Below, one piece after another: positions 34,000-46,479 of a DNA stretch of 64,000 bases. Made by a program: the position numbers and the translations under genes. Position 1 is the stretch's first letter, and each line of letters begins with the position of its first letter. The notes below the pieces were generated by a model, which ran no database searches, was not told where the DNA came from, and saw nothing but the letters and a program-made list of their open reading frames with translations. Source of the stretch: Diphasiastrum complanatum (taxonomy: Eukaryota; Streptophyta; Lycopodiopsida; Lycopodiales; Lycopodiaceae); the NCBI GenBank assembly GCA_029204225.1, contig CM055110.1:18905501-18969500 (forward strand). Direction: 5' to 3'.

Positions 34000-34440
34000 T
34001 GTTAGAAATAAATGACTATGGTAAAGTTAATCCATAGGTTACTTTGACCCAAAAGGTCGAGATTTGTGTAACCATGGGTATTTAGTTTATTAGGCCATCT
34101 TAAGTTTGTCTTAAGTTGAGTTGGACCCAGTTTTGGTCATGTACTAACTCGTGGGTCCTTAGGGGTCTAATTTTGTTTAGGGGCCCTATCTTGGCTTTTG
34201 GGAGTGCCCTACATTTAGTAAGTGGTTAATCTTAGGGTTTGGTGGCATTTGGTCACATCCAGGTAGAGTACTTAGATGCTCATTGTGTATTCCATTTTTA
34301 CAGTTTGGCTAAGCATTGCTCTCCATTGCTCTTGTTGCTGTTTTTTTTCTCTCTCTCTCTCTCTCTCTCTCTTAGAGTTGGGCGCCCAGCCTCTTCTCTC
34401 TTGTTTTCAACAGCCCTACTGGAGTGTGTGTTGATCACAC
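34000..34440 (+). repeat. Copia B 5' LTR, right end approximate
   Basis: It begins TGTTAGAAATAAATG and shares phrases with the element C LTRs (inverted at 36446-36891): CCCAAAAGGT, TGTGTAACCATGGG, TTGGACCCA, ACTCGTGGGTCC, TTTTGGGAGTGCCCT. A CT microsatellite is at 34349-34372. The right boundary is uncertain because no primer site is visible. Confidence 0.7.
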
Positions 34441-34677
34441 TATTTGGCTTACTAATTGGGTTTTGGTGTAAGCTTCAATCGAAGCTAACCTAATTTTCAA
34501 GAAACTAGTTTTTTTGTGCAGAAAGACAGCCATCTATCCATTATCTTTTGGTTGCAGATTGAAAGACATCTTGTGCTCCTACTTTTAGCTCTTTGTTTGA
34601 TGCAAATTTTTGAGTAGATTTGGTTGTGGAAAGGCTCTCTTTCCTATCTACTACAAGCTGAAATTTTGTTGGAGGTA

Positions 34678-35736
34678 ATGGCTAAAGAATCGGAAGCTAT
34701 CGGTTATTTGTTTAGTGAAGATCGGTTGGATGGCACAAACTACTCCTTGTGGAGTTACATGATGAAGAATCTTCTCATAGCGAAAGGGCTGTGGGATTTG
34801 GTCAATGGTGATGAGGAAAGGCCTCCGTCTTTGGCACCTCGTACACCTCGTGGATCATCATCATCAACATCATCTTCTACATCTTCGGAAGAACAAAAGA
34901 AGTGGGTTAGAAGGGATGCACAAGCACATTCTATGGTTGCTCTTGCTGTGAAAAGATCTATCTTACCTCATATTAGGTCTTGTAAGACATCTAAAAGTGC
35001 GTGGAATACACTTTATACTATGTATAGAAATCAGCTTTCTTTGTTAAAGATGCAAGAAGGAGATCAAGTGACCAATCACTTGACAAAAATCAAGGATCTT
35101 CTCAATATTGATGAGATAATTGAGGGTGCTCAATTTGTTTCCATTACTCTCAACTCACTACCTTCATCTTATCTTCCATTTGTTTCATCTTTGAGTATCT
35201 CTCTTAGGGGACATCAACTCTCCTTTGATGAACTTGTTGGGCTGCTTCTTCAAGAGGAGCAAACGAGGCAAAACTTTGCAGGTGACAATCAACAAGATCA
35301 AGCTTTCTTCACGAAAGGCAAGGGCAAAGGCAAGTCAAAAGGAAAGGGGAATCCTCCTTCCAAGGATGAGCAAAAGCCCGTTGGAGGTCAAAATGTCAAC
35401 ACTCAAAAGAAGAAAGGGAAGTGCCATTATTGCAAAAGGTATGGGCACTTCATCAAGGATTGTAAGAAGAAGCTTGCGAAAGAGGAGAGTAAAGGAATTG
35501 ATACTAGTGTTTTACTTGCTACTTTGGAGCAAGAGCTTGAAGCTAGTGGTGATCTCTTCAACCAAGACTATGTTTTTGTGTCTAATATTGCTTCTACTAG
35601 TACCACCAAGTTGACCCAAAACAAACACACTAGGAAAATAAATTTCAAAAAAATCACAATTTACAAGCATACACTAGCCACTAGCACAACCAGGGTTCGG
35701 ATGGAAAGTGATTCTAATGATTTTAATAGTTTTTGA
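34678..35736 (+). pseudogene. Copia B gag, open frame but element defective
   Basis: The start at 34678 (MAKESEAIGYLF) is chosen over an in-frame ATG further upstream because the element C gag begins with similar text (MARDLG). Motifs: DRLDGTNYSLWSYMMKNLLI, CKTSKSAWNTLYTMY, SITLNSLPSSYLPFV, a lysine/glycine-rich run, and the zinc knuckle CHYCKRYGHFIKDC at 35422-35463. About 350 residues, normal for copia gag plus nucleocapsid. It would form the particle that packages element RNA. The final 60 residues have no protease motif, and the frame ends before any pol text. Confidence 0.88.
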
Positions 35737-36010
35737 ATCTAATTCATGGAAGTCAACACAAGGGCTCCTCATTTTAGTTCGTTATACTACTTTTTGTGAA
35801 TGTTGTCACTTTTGTACTTTTTAATGGACAGTTTTGGAGATCTTTATGTCAATTTGTTTTGTACACTAAGCAGGGCATCTATGTCTATTACAATTTACAA
35901 ATGTTGATTTGGATTACTAGAAGTAGAAATATAGTCACAATGCATGTTCCAAAAATTAGGGTTAGGATTTTCGGAATGCAATTTATTTAACATTTCCTTG
36001 AAATCTCTTG

Positions 36011-36445
36011 GAGACTTGTTCAATTACCTATAGTTAAAAAGGCCATTGGATGGAAGTGGGTCTATAGAAATAAGTATAAATTAGATGGTTCTATAGATTA
36101 ACATAAGGCAAGGTTGGTTGCAAAAGGTATGCTCAACATGAACTTATTGACTATGAAGAAACTTTTGCACCAATTGCTAAGTTAACTACTATGAGGATAG
36201 TTTTGTCATTGGCAGCTCAGTTTGGATGGGATATTCAACAAATGGATGTGAAGAGCGTATCCTTGAATGGATTTCTAGAGGAGGAAGTCTACATGGAACA
36301 ACTAGAGGGATACATAGTAACAGGACATGAAGACAAGGTTTGCAAGTTGGACAAGGCATTATAGAGCATGGTACACAAGGATTGACAAATACTTTGAGGA
36401 GCTTGGCTTTCAGAGGAGTAGTTTGAAGCCTACACTCTATGTTTT
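36011..36445 (+). pseudogene. Copia B RT, 5' part before the nested insertion
   Basis: Readable blocks: KAIGWKWVYRNKYKLDGSID, KARLVAKG, LIDYEETFAPIAKLTTMRIV, WDIQQMDVKSVSLNG and YMEQLEGYIV. Stops occur near 36099 and 36361, with a frameshift near 36130. The piece ends at TCTATGTTTT, where element C begins. The same reading continues at 49404. Confidence 0.88.
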
Positions 36446-36891
36446 TGTAGGAAATCAAAGTGCCAAGATCCTTCTAACATTCAATTTCCATATACAAGAA
36501 GAAAAGGGGGAAGAAGAAGAGGGAGAGGGTTAGGCGCCCTCAAGGAGAGAGAAAGTAATACCAATGCTTGAAAGGGAATGAATTACAAATTGAACAATGA
36601 GTACATATAAATAGGCCTTCCAATGGCCTAGACTCTTCCAAACTCTAAGTTCTAAAACCTTCCAAACCCACTACTAATAAGGGCACTCCCAAAAGTCAAG
36701 ATAGGGTCCCTTAACATAATTAGACTTGACTTGGACCCACGAGTTACCACTAGACCAAAATTGGGTCCAACTTACTATATTAACATGGTCTAAATAATAA
36801 ACCTACCCCATGGTTACACAAGTCTCAACCTTTTGGGCCAAAATAACCTATGGGAAACTAACATTATCATTTATTATTTCTAACACCCTCC
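36446..36891 (-). repeat. Element C left (3') LTR
   Basis: Plus-strand ends are TGTAGGAAATCAAAG and ATTATTTCTAACA. On the minus strand the LTR starts TGTTAGAAATAATAA. A TATA-like box (TATTTATATGTACTC, minus strand) lies near 36605. Confidence 0.93.
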
Positions 36892-38910
36892 CCTAAATGA
36901 TAATGTAAAAACATAACCTGACATGAAGTATGAAAAATTGCAACAAAAATGCAAAGTGTTGCATGCTGCCCAAAACTCCATGTAGCCAAAAAAGAAAAGA
37001 TGTAGCTTGTTGTCCAAGCTTAATGCCGCCAAAAAAAAAAAAAAACTTCAGCTTGAAGTAGTTGAAATCTCAACCCCAATCATGCCCGATGTAGAATACG
37101 AAGTGCGGTAGCATCAAGTCAAAGAGTGAAGACAAGCATGCTCCATCCAAAGTAGGTAACCAAAAAACCAGCCACAAGCCGAAATATGGATTTGCAATCC
37201 ATCAATGGTTCCGACATGATTCCATAAGTCTTCTTACCACAAGAAGCATAAAGAAGAGTATGATACTCTTTTACCATCACATCCTCTTGAATCTTACTAT
37301 CAATGATCTGCTCACCAACACTAGGTAAGGCAACACCATCATCATAAGAAGTAAGCATCAAAACAGGAAAATCAGCGTAAGGTACTGATTTTGGTGAGGC
37401 GTGTGTTTCCTCCAAGGTAAAAAGATGCTTTGCTATCTCGCAAAGACTCGACAGCCAACGAGAGGCTGTAGCAGATTGTCCAACAACCACAAAATCACCA
37501 ACACTTTGTTGTCCAAGACTCCAAAGTGTTTCAAATGTGGACCTTGCTGTTCAAAAACCTTCCGCAGGCCGTTCCCGATGCATAATAGGATGCTCACGAT
37601 GTAACATAGGCTGAAAATGATCAATAAACCATAGTTGAATCTGTTGTCCACCATTTTCCAAGAAAAAAACCAGCAGCTTGCCACTTTGAACCAATGTACT
37701 AATTGACATGATTTTTTCCCCTCCTACATTAGTAAAAAATGGCTTCAAAGAATGCTTGATTTCAGCCTTTTCCAAAACATTAACTTGAGAAGCTTGCTCA
37801 TAAAGTTCTTCACTAATGCATCCATCATTTGCAACAAATGGCTCAAGTGAAGAAGAATGCTCTACCATACCAACATTCCGATGCAAACTTGTACTTGTAA
37901 AAAGACTATGATCAAACTTTGCATGCCTTTGCTCTTCTACCTTCAAAGAGGATGAAGTAGAGAGGAGAAAGCATGATGATGAATCATTTATTTGGTACAT
38001 CTTTAAAAGTGTTTCCCAAGCACTTTTAGAGGTCTTGCAAAATCTCAAATGATATAAGATAGATCTTGTTACCGATAAATCAATGAAAGAGCTTGATCAT
38101 CATGTCGATGCCAAACCTCAGCTTTCAACTCCATGAAGAATAGTTGGTGCCAGCCATCCAACATATCTTCACCTGAACAAGTACAAATTGTTCCCAAATC
38201 TCTTGCCATAAGAACCAGCCAAGAAGATAAATTTTTTCAAACCCTAAATGTGCCCTAAAAGACACAAAAACCAGCAAGTATCAAATCTGAAAAATTAGCA
38301 CCGGAATGTGTCAAAATCACACATTAGATGAATGTAGGAAGTCGCCCTCCTACAAGCCTTGTGTGCTAAAAATTTCAGCCTGAAATTGCATTACAAACTC
38401 AAAAAACCAACAAGCAAAGACTTAGGTTAGCCTCCAACAAAGCTTTTTTCGGAACCTTTCTTTCTTGCCAAAAAGTGTGAACAATAATACACACATGGAT
38501 AGGGCTGTTGCAAACACCCTATAAATGGTAATATGCCAATTTTCAGCCTCGGAATGTGATCGAATCATCACAAAAAATTAGCGCCTTCTTCCACACCTGG
38601 AAACAAGCAAGAAGAAGCGGATCTTCACTTCGTAAAATCAGCAAGGGTTCTGATTTTTCAGCCAAATCAGAAGACAAAAATTGCTTGTAGATGCAGCCTC
38701 GAAGAAGATAATTAATGGCGCCTTCTTGCAACTTGAAAATTAGCAAACAACCAACTGATTTATGGACGCCCAAAATCCTATTATCTCCTTTGATGTGTGA
38801 CGCCCTCCTGCAAAACGAAAAAGAGTCAAAACTGAACGGATCTTCACTCCAAAAAATCAACAAAGGATCTCTTTTGGTAGGGCGCTCTAAATCAAGCATA
38901 GAAGATCCAT
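36892..38910 (-). other. Element C internal region with gag remnant
   Basis: On the minus strand: primer site, then a leader (38210-38910) built of four or so degenerate units each opening GCGCCTTCTT or CGCCCTCCT. A gag remnant follows at about 37985-38209 (start MARDLGTICTC, then FCKTSKSAWETLLKMYQ), with most of gag deleted. About 1.1 kb of noncoding filler then reaches the polypurine tract. Open stretches at 37119-37490 and 37551-38048 are not separate genes; the second merely contains the gag motif. Confidence 0.75.
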
Positions 38911-38923
38911 GGCTCTGATACCA
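38911..38923 (-). promoter_or_regulatory. Element C primer binding site, tRNA-iMet type
   Basis: GGCTCTGATACCA on the plus strand, the complement of TGGTATCAGAGCC, abuts the right LTR at 38924. Confidence 0.92.
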
Positions 38924-38971
38924 AGTAGGAAATCAAAGTGCCAAGATCCTTTTAACATTCAATCTCCATAT
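38924..38971 (-). repeat. Element C right (5') LTR, inner piece
   Basis: It matches the first 48 bases or so of the left LTR and is then interrupted by GyA-2 at 38972. The last five bases, CATAT, are the target copy. Confidence 0.93.
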
Positions 38972-39729
38972 TGTAGTGGGTTTCTTTCCTTGCCTAACCT
39001 GAATCCAAGATCTAGTCAATCTAGCATCAAAGAGACGGAGTTAGTTGTCACGCGTAGGTTCGTTCCCATGAGAGCGATAGTTTAGTTCATATTTCAACAT
39101 GAATGGAGGATCTAACACTAACAACCATTAACACTAAGTATTAACACTACATCCATTAACCCTACTTCCATTAACCCTAAATTCACAACAATGATAGAAA
39201 CTTACTCTTCTCTCTCTGCCTTTCTCTCTCACAAAAGCATAAGAAATAGCAATCCCAATAATGATCAAATCCAACAATTAGCAAATACAAAGGAAGCATG
39301 TGAAATGGAGGAAAAGAAAGGAAGAGCAAGGACATTCATCAATCCATTTCTAAAGAGAACCAATCTACTTTATTGAAATGAGGAAATGAACATGAGGAGC
39401 AACTCGAGTTGGTCCCTTTTTATAGTAGAGAGGAGGACCCTGGCCTTTGAATCCTATTGGTCCAGTCTTGCCTCTCTTTTTATTTAAATTTAAAAAAGTG
39501 TGAGAACCATCAAAATTGGAGGAAAACCCAACTTTATTTACTAACTTGACATTTAGGCCCTACGACATTAAAAGTCCCGCAAAAAGGCCTAAAGTCCTTT
39601 ATTTACTTGTAACTAATCAATCAAATAACTATGTGATCATTGGGTTGGACTTACACACACAAGGTGCCAAATCCCTCTCACTTATTAACTAGGGTTAGGG
39701 TTGCCTTGGGATCTGCAAACTCTCCAACA
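38972..39729 (-). repeat. GyA-2 3' LTR
   Basis: Plus-strand ends are TGTAGTGGGTTTC and CTCTCCAACA. It pairs with 48241-48999 and with the GyA-1 LTR in reverse. The polypurine tract adjoins at about 39730-39742. Confidence 0.96.
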
Positions 39730-39779
39730 GTATCCCCCTCCAAAACTGGTGGCGGTCCCACGACACCTGCAACATGCAA

Positions 39780-42366
39780 TTATTGAGGACTTTTATTGGC
39801 TTCACGCCGAATCTTAATTAAATGATACTGCACCTTCTCCATAAAGTCGAGGCATGCAGTATTGAAATCCAAATTGTGTGGCTAGAAATAACAATGGGCT
39901 CCGGCAATCCATTTGGAAGTTGTCCATGAGGTGAAGCAGGATTCCAAAGAGCCTCCCATCATAACCGCACAAAAATAGAGACAAGCAATCAACATCTGAT
40001 CTTTGATTTGCTCTGAGGCCATCGACTTATTTGGATCGAATGCCAAGGGAGGAAGACAATCGTCCCATTTGGCTGCCACTAACGCCAACAGAGTTAGATC
40101 TTTAGCAAACATTGCTGATTGTCGCACCGTTGGATCCGGAGAGTGGACATACTCTCTCTGATATGCTTGTAAAGCACGGTGGAAGTCCACTGAAATGGTC
40201 CATCTGTAAGGCTGATGGATGATTGGCCAATTGGACGTATGGATGTTGATTTTGTCCATAGCCAACCCCAAATCTTTCCATTTATTTCTTCGCGGAATTG
40301 GCACGTAATAGGGATCTACCCGCAACTGGCGAGGGCTGGCAATGTAACTCCTAATTGATTCTGGAGTTTTCTCAAAAACCGTGATTCTCCATGTCGGCTG
40401 CTCTCCCAGTACAAGTATTTTGTCCAACTCTTTGTCGGCCTCGATCTCGGAGGTCTTAAATTTCAGAATCCATCCACCACGTGAGGACTCATGCGGATGT
40501 TGCTTTAACAAGGTCTGGATCTGGTCCTCGACGCTGATGGGCCTTCTTAATAGAGGTCTTGTCCTTGATGAGGATGGACCCGCTTGTACTGCCGGTATGG
40601 TTGGCGGTTGATCTGCTATATCTGGAGCTCCCCCCTGGTCCATGCTCGAATCAATCCCTGTATTCATTGGTATAGCTTCTTGGTGCGAAGGGGAGAATTG
40701 TGGCATGACCAGAATGGGGATTTGTGGTCCGACTTCCAACACTTGGGCAGCTGTTTTTTCATAGGCGGTGATGGTCTCTTTTGCCTTTGCCAACTCGGTT
40801 GAAGCTGCTCCTTTGAACCTATCAAAGCGGCCTTCGAATCCCTGAAGGACCACTTTGTATGTCTCCACTTTTTTGAATAAATACGCAATCTCCGTTGGTG
40901 TGACCATATGATCAGGTATTTGCGTTTGCAGATAGGCATCACGCTCAAGGGTGGTTGCATCCAATTCACCTTGAAGCCGTGTGAGATCTTGTTCGGCCAT
41001 CTGTAATTGCCCCTTCAGTAGCTGCACCTGTTGCTTGGCATCTTGCACTCCTTTATCTACCAAATCCTGTGCGGTTGTCAGGTCGTTTTGTAGGGAGCTG
41101 ATGTAGGTTTCCAAGCGATTAGCTTGTTGTTGGGCCAACTTCTTTTTGCTTTCAGCCTTATCTTCATGTTATTTGGTTATCTTTAACTCTTGATCCAGCT
41201 GGACAATTTTCTGGCTGATTAGAGTGTTTTCTGATCCTAGATCAGAGATCCTCTGTTCCATTTCCTTCTTCTTATCCAGCATAGATTGGATCACTTACCC
41301 AAGGCTTGAAACCAATCCTAGAGCATCACCAGAATCGATGGTCGTGGCAGCGACAGCAGCAGGAGGACCTGATGGTACTATCCTTGGTAGGCGTGGAACA
41401 TGTGCCACAATCTCTTCTTCTTCAAAAATATCTCCTCTTCAAACCCTTCAGGCTCTGTGGCGTCGAACTGTTTTGGTGATTTTATAGATGTGTCGACCCA
41501 AAGTGTGGCTGGGCTATCTTGTGTGTGAGGTTGCTGGCTGGCATCTTTGACACCAATAGTAGATTCATGGATATGTCCGAATCCTCTTCCAAGGGATTGG
41601 GGTTCAAAGGGCGCTTGTCTCTGGGACATTTCAAAGATTTCGGTGGCCCCAAGGGAGTCGGAATCATCGAACATATACATAAAGAACTGTGTGTTGGGTG
41701 AGGTGGCTTTGGTGTGCGGGGGTGAGGGCTAGCAGCAAACTGCTGCTTAGTATTGGCCTTAATAGCTCGTTTGAGCTCACCAGAAACAGTCTTGAACCAA
41801 TTATATGGTTCAAGAGGGGCTTTGGCCAATTTAGTGTGGGATTCCACTATCCTGTGAAGGATTTGAGATGTGATGCGGTCTTTCCTGAGGTTGCCAACCA
41901 TCAAGAAATTATTCAATAGCTGGGCAGCTGCGTGGATGGAAGGCTCAGTGATGGCTTGTAAAAGATAGCCGTCATTGGTCCAGTGCAGATCGTTGGTAAG
42001 GTCAATAAATGGCTTGATGGCCTGTTTGGCGTGCTTGTGATTGGGTGAGGCCTGCGTACCAGATGATATTCCTATAGCTGCAAGTGCGGCCTCAGTGACA
42101 CGCACTTTGTGTGTGGCTCCCTGGAAAGTGATAGAGAATTTGGATTTCTCTTCCTTCCACGTACTGAAGGCAAGAGTGATGAAATCCATATTGATATGAC
42201 CCAAAAAGGCTCTCTCATGAATACACATTCCAGTGAGTAGAGGCTCCGCAAGGGTCATCCACTGAGTGACCATGCTTGTGCTAGGAAGAATCATGATGTC
42301 CGTTGCAAATGGGACATCACGATGGATAGTATAGCGCGGAGACTGGGAAGTATCGGTAGAAGACAT
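39780..42366 (-). pseudogene. GyA-2 ORF3
   Basis: Starts at 42366 (MSSTDTSQSP), natural stop TAA at 39780-39782 after HLIKIRREANKSPQ. The N-terminal part is open to about 41700. A deletion then removes part of the linker, a frameshift lies near 41430, and stops occur near 41300 and 41170. From 41138 a long open frame covers coiled coil (LQGELDATTLERDAYLQTQI), a Pro/Ser linker and a C-terminal part (SSRGGWILKFKTSEIEA, VDPYYVPIPRRNKWKDLGLA, KWDDCLPPLAFDPNKSM). A nonsense codon near 39882 cuts the last 34 residues. About 860 codons in all. Position after integrase is that of env-like genes, but no membrane span is visible. Family unknown. Confidence 0.85.
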
Positions 42367-43190
42367 GATGATCAGAAAGGAATTATAAACACGTGAAAGT
42401 GTATCAGAAGGCAATGCAGGAAATTTGGAAGGCTTTGGTCGCAAGAGCTTCGTAGCACAAGTGAGGAATGAATCGAATTCAGCCAACTTATAAGTGAATT
42501 TGGTGGGTCCATTACACTGAATAGTAGTTTGGCTGATCAGTTCTGAACAAAAATTTGCAAGCATGTGCAGTACTATAAAAATAGGCTATAAAAATCTTGG
42601 CAAAGGTTTCTAGGGATCTGAACCTATCAGGCAAATGTTTTCCAGGGATGGCGAAGGAGAACCTTCGCCCAGGTACTATCATTAATGCATTTTTTCACAA
42701 TCTGAACCTATGGACAGCCTAATTTTGACATTTTAAGATCATCTAGTAGGTCGGCGAAGGTTCATAATGAGGTTATGATGCTCGACAAAGGTTCCCAAAA
42801 TGGCATATCACTGAACATTCGCCTGACTCAAAAATTTGGATTTTCTCTTGTCAAGAACCTTCGCCCACCTCAATTTAGAGAAATCAAGAGTGGATGTACA
42901 GTCTGAGAGCTCAGCGAAGGTTTCTGATACTGTATTGGCCAAATATGTCCCAATCAGTAATTTTCTAAGTCATTTTTCATAAAAAAAAAATACTATGCTT
43001 CCTTTTCCTTATGCTGATGACTTCCAGACTTTTGCTAGTCTTTCTTTATTTTTTTTTGCTTTTCTTTTTGTTGGTTTTTTTTTTTTTAACTGTCTCTTTT
43101 TTTTTTCAAAAAAGTCAACAAATTAAATACTTACAACAAAAAATTGAAAAACAAATAAAATTAAAAAATATATTGAGATCAAGCTTGTTG
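42367..43190 (-). other. GyA-2 integrase-ORF3 spacer with TTCGCC/GGCGAA motifs
   Basis: The counterpart of 6388-7208. Motifs in both orientations occur between about 42600 and 42925, some decayed to GGCAAAGG or ATTCGCC. Long T/A tracts at 43040-43110 correspond to the purine tract of GyA-1. Confidence 0.75.
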
Positions 43191-46100
43191 AACTGGCGGA
43201 GCAGGCTACCAAAACTTGCGTAATCGGCTGCCATTTACCGGAGTATCAAATCATTTTTAATAGGGAATACTAAATCTGTGTATAACGAAAAATTCTTCCA
43301 GTAAACACTTTATTGTTTGATTAACAAAGTGTGTACCCCAGTCACTGACAATTTCGATCGGACATCCAAATCTGCTTATAATATTTTCATATAGAAACTT
43401 GGCCGTAGATTTCACATCAGCCACTTTGACAGCTTTGGCTTCAACCCACTTGGTCATATAATCAGTTGCGACGATAATGTATCAGGCCTGAGATCCTTGC
43501 ACAGTAGGATGAATAGGACCAACATAATCCAGTCCCCATTTTTCAAACGGTGCTTGCGATAAAATCGGATGTAAGGGTTAATAATTCTGTTGAGTAGGCC
43601 GTCGTGCTCGCTGGTAGACATCACATGTCTGAATAAAATTTTTTGTGTCCTTATGAAGCGTAGGCCACCAACAACCAGATTGCAAAAGTTTGCGAACAAT
43701 AATATCTGTAGAGAAGTGTCCTTCACTCATGCCATCATGTGAAAACATGACTAAATCTGGTACTTCATGTGGTAAAACACATCTTCGTAAAACATTATTT
43801 GATCCACGACAGTACAATTGTCTTGCAATTAATTGATAAGGTTGAGCCTTATGAATCAATTGTCTCTTCTGTACTTTGTCAAGGAGTCATTCGATTGTCC
43901 TAGCATCAGGTACTCAACAATATATGCCGCCCCCTCAGGTACTGCTTCAACATAGAACAACGCAGCATCTGGCAGTTCATCATCCACTTCAGTACTAACT
44001 GGTGTGGATTCAATTTGCGAAATGTGATCGGCTAGATAATGTTGCTTTCCCTTTCTAACCACAATTCAAAAGTCAAATTCAGTCAATAATAATAACCATC
44101 TTGCAATACGTCCAGTATTACACGTTTTGTTTACCAAGTAAAGTAACAGTTGATGATCTGCATAAAATATAAAGTGCGTTTCCATGAGGTAGTGACGAAA
44201 TTTCCGAACAGAAAAAATCATGGCTAGCGCTTCACGTTCTGTTGTTGAATAATTCTTCTTTAGATCTGTAAGTTGTTTGCTTGCAAATCGTATGGGATAA
44301 TCCTTCTTATAGTCACCTGGCTGCGTCAAAACTGATCCAATGGCGTATTTTGAGGCATTTGTATGAGCATGAAATTCTAATGTCCAATCTGGAGAACGCA
44401 TTATTGGTGCTGAAGTTAATGCTTTTTTTAACTTTTCAAAGGCTTCTAACGCCTCTACTGTCCAAATAGGAACAATAGTTAGTTTGTATATACGTCGTGC
44501 TAAATCCGCAAAGCAGATAATAAAAATTCGATAGTAGTTCGCATGACCCATAAACACATAAACTCCTCGAAATGTTGTTGGCAGTGGCAATTCCACAATA
44601 ACTTTGATCTTAGAATAATCGGTGGCAATACCATGTCTTGATATCACATGTCCGAGCACAACTCCGTGCGAAACCCATATTTGGCATTTTTTTGGATTTA
44701 GAGAAATCTGATATTTGCGGCATCTTTTAAATACTTTCTCCAATCGATCCAGGTGGTCTGTATCTGTACTATGAACTCCCAAGTCGTCCAAGTAAATTTC
44801 AAGAAATTTTTGCAGATAATCTTTAAAAGCAAATTGCATTACTCATTAGAATGAACTTGGTGCATTACAGAGTCCAAACGACATTACTTTGTAAGCATAG
44901 GTGCCCCATTCTGTTGCAAAAGTAGTTTTGTGGCGATCGGCAGGTGCAATCTTAACCTGATTGTAACCACTAAATCCATCCAGGAAACTATAAGCTTTCG
45001 CTCCAGCAAGGCGATCCAAAATGCTTTCAATAAAAGGTAACGGAAAGTGATCCTTCCGTGTCACTTTATTCAATGCTTTGAGATTCACACGGATTTGCAA
45101 TTCCCATTTTTCTTAGGAACAATGGCAATCGGTGAAATCCATTTTGTATGCTCGATCTCATAAATGAAATCGGCATCAAGCAATCTCTGAAGTCCTTTCT
45201 TTATCAGATTTGCCACATTAGGATTACATTGATAGAACTTTGTAACCTTTGGAACTGCATCAGGTACTAAAGGTATGGTATGTTCAATCACTGATGTCGG
45301 AATACCCTTCAAATCTTGATAAATCTTGATACTTAATAAGTAACAAACGGAGTGCTTGATACTGTTCAGGAGTAAGTTGTGATCCCACTTGTATAATCTT
45401 TTCTGGTTCTCCTGGTTCAGCAAGATTCATTGGCTGCATCCTAGCTGGGCCATGGCAAACCTCTTTAGATTCCGGCATGTGTTCTTCAGGTTCACGATGT
45501 GCTTTAGAAAATATGATAACCACATCATCCAGTGTATAACGTTTAAAATGCTTTGGCATATCATGTTGGACTACATTTGCCTATTCTTTTTCGAAAGGAC
45601 TTGTCTTGGATCTTCGTTTAGCCTTCTTAGCAGGAATTGATCATGGGGGCTAATAGAACTCGGTAGACATTTGGTGCTTCTATTAAGTCCATCACAACGA
45701 AAGTAATGACAAACTATACTCCTGCAATCCTGACAGGTATATCTTCCACCATTCCTCGTGGACGAACTGTCGTTTGATCCGCTAGCTTAATAGCAAAAGT
45801 AGCAGGCTTAATCTTTGTAAGGCCCCATTTTGTACATAGGTTTGTAGAAATCAGGTTAATTCCTGAACCGCCATCTATCACGGCTGTTTTTTTAGAAAAT
45901 TGTTTATGTTGTATCGGCAGAGTGATATTCTTTTATTCACTTTCCCAAGCGGCTCCAACATGGAGTACATCGTTAGATTCTTCAAATCCAACACAAAAAA
46001 GCGGCTCCTGGTGGACTTCTAGTTCTTCTTGAGCTAACTTTTGCACTAAGACTTCTTTAGCTTTTGGCACCAACTTTAGGAACTCTCCCAATGAAATATT

Positions 46101-46310
46101 GATCTTGCTAGACAAAATGTTCATGAGTAATTTTGTATGCGGTGGTTCCGGTTCAGTCATCTTGAAGGGTTCTTCGTGATGATGTAATTGATCATTCATA
46201 TCCGTACATAAATTTCTTGGAGGCTGCAATGGTGAAGACCAAACTTCATCTGTTACTTTAGTAGCTTCAAGTTCCTCTTCTTCTTGCAGATGTTTAATCC
46301 ACTGTCTCAT
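43191..46310 (-). pseudogene. GyA-2 pol: protease, RT, RNase H, integrase; inactivated
   Basis: On the minus strand: linker (ISLGEFLKLVPKAKEVL), protease with VIDGGSGINLI (about 45864-45875), RT (45180-44500; YLDD at 44784-44795), RNase H (44400-43990) and integrase zinc region (43740-43570). The integrase core then follows (MTKWVEAKAVKV, IVSDWGTHFVNQT, both Asp present). After FSIPY a deletion of roughly 500 bases joins to the last residues (NGSRLRKFW), removing the third catalytic residue Glu and the GPY module. Stops and frameshifts occur near 45085, 44840, 43870 and 43457. The protein would process, copy and insert the element. Confidence 0.92.
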
Positions 46311-46479
46311 ATCTTGATATCTTCATTTTTCTGCATTAAGATTTGGATAGACTCCCGATTCTGTTGGTGTTTCGTTCAATAGTATAGAATCAGCAGGTAC
46401 TGGATCCGCTACTGGTTCTTTTTGCTTTTGTGCTCTGGTGACCACCATCAAGGGTGCACTTGGTTTATTTTGAGCTATT

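Noticed and set aside
37551-38048. A host gene of 165 codons on the minus strand
   Set aside because: Its start contains the copia gag motif FCKTSKSAWETLLKMYQ and it lies inside element C.
39120-39190. Telomere-type CCCTAAA repeats
   Set aside because: AACCCTA words recur in the GyA LTRs but are separated by other sequence and are part of the LTR.
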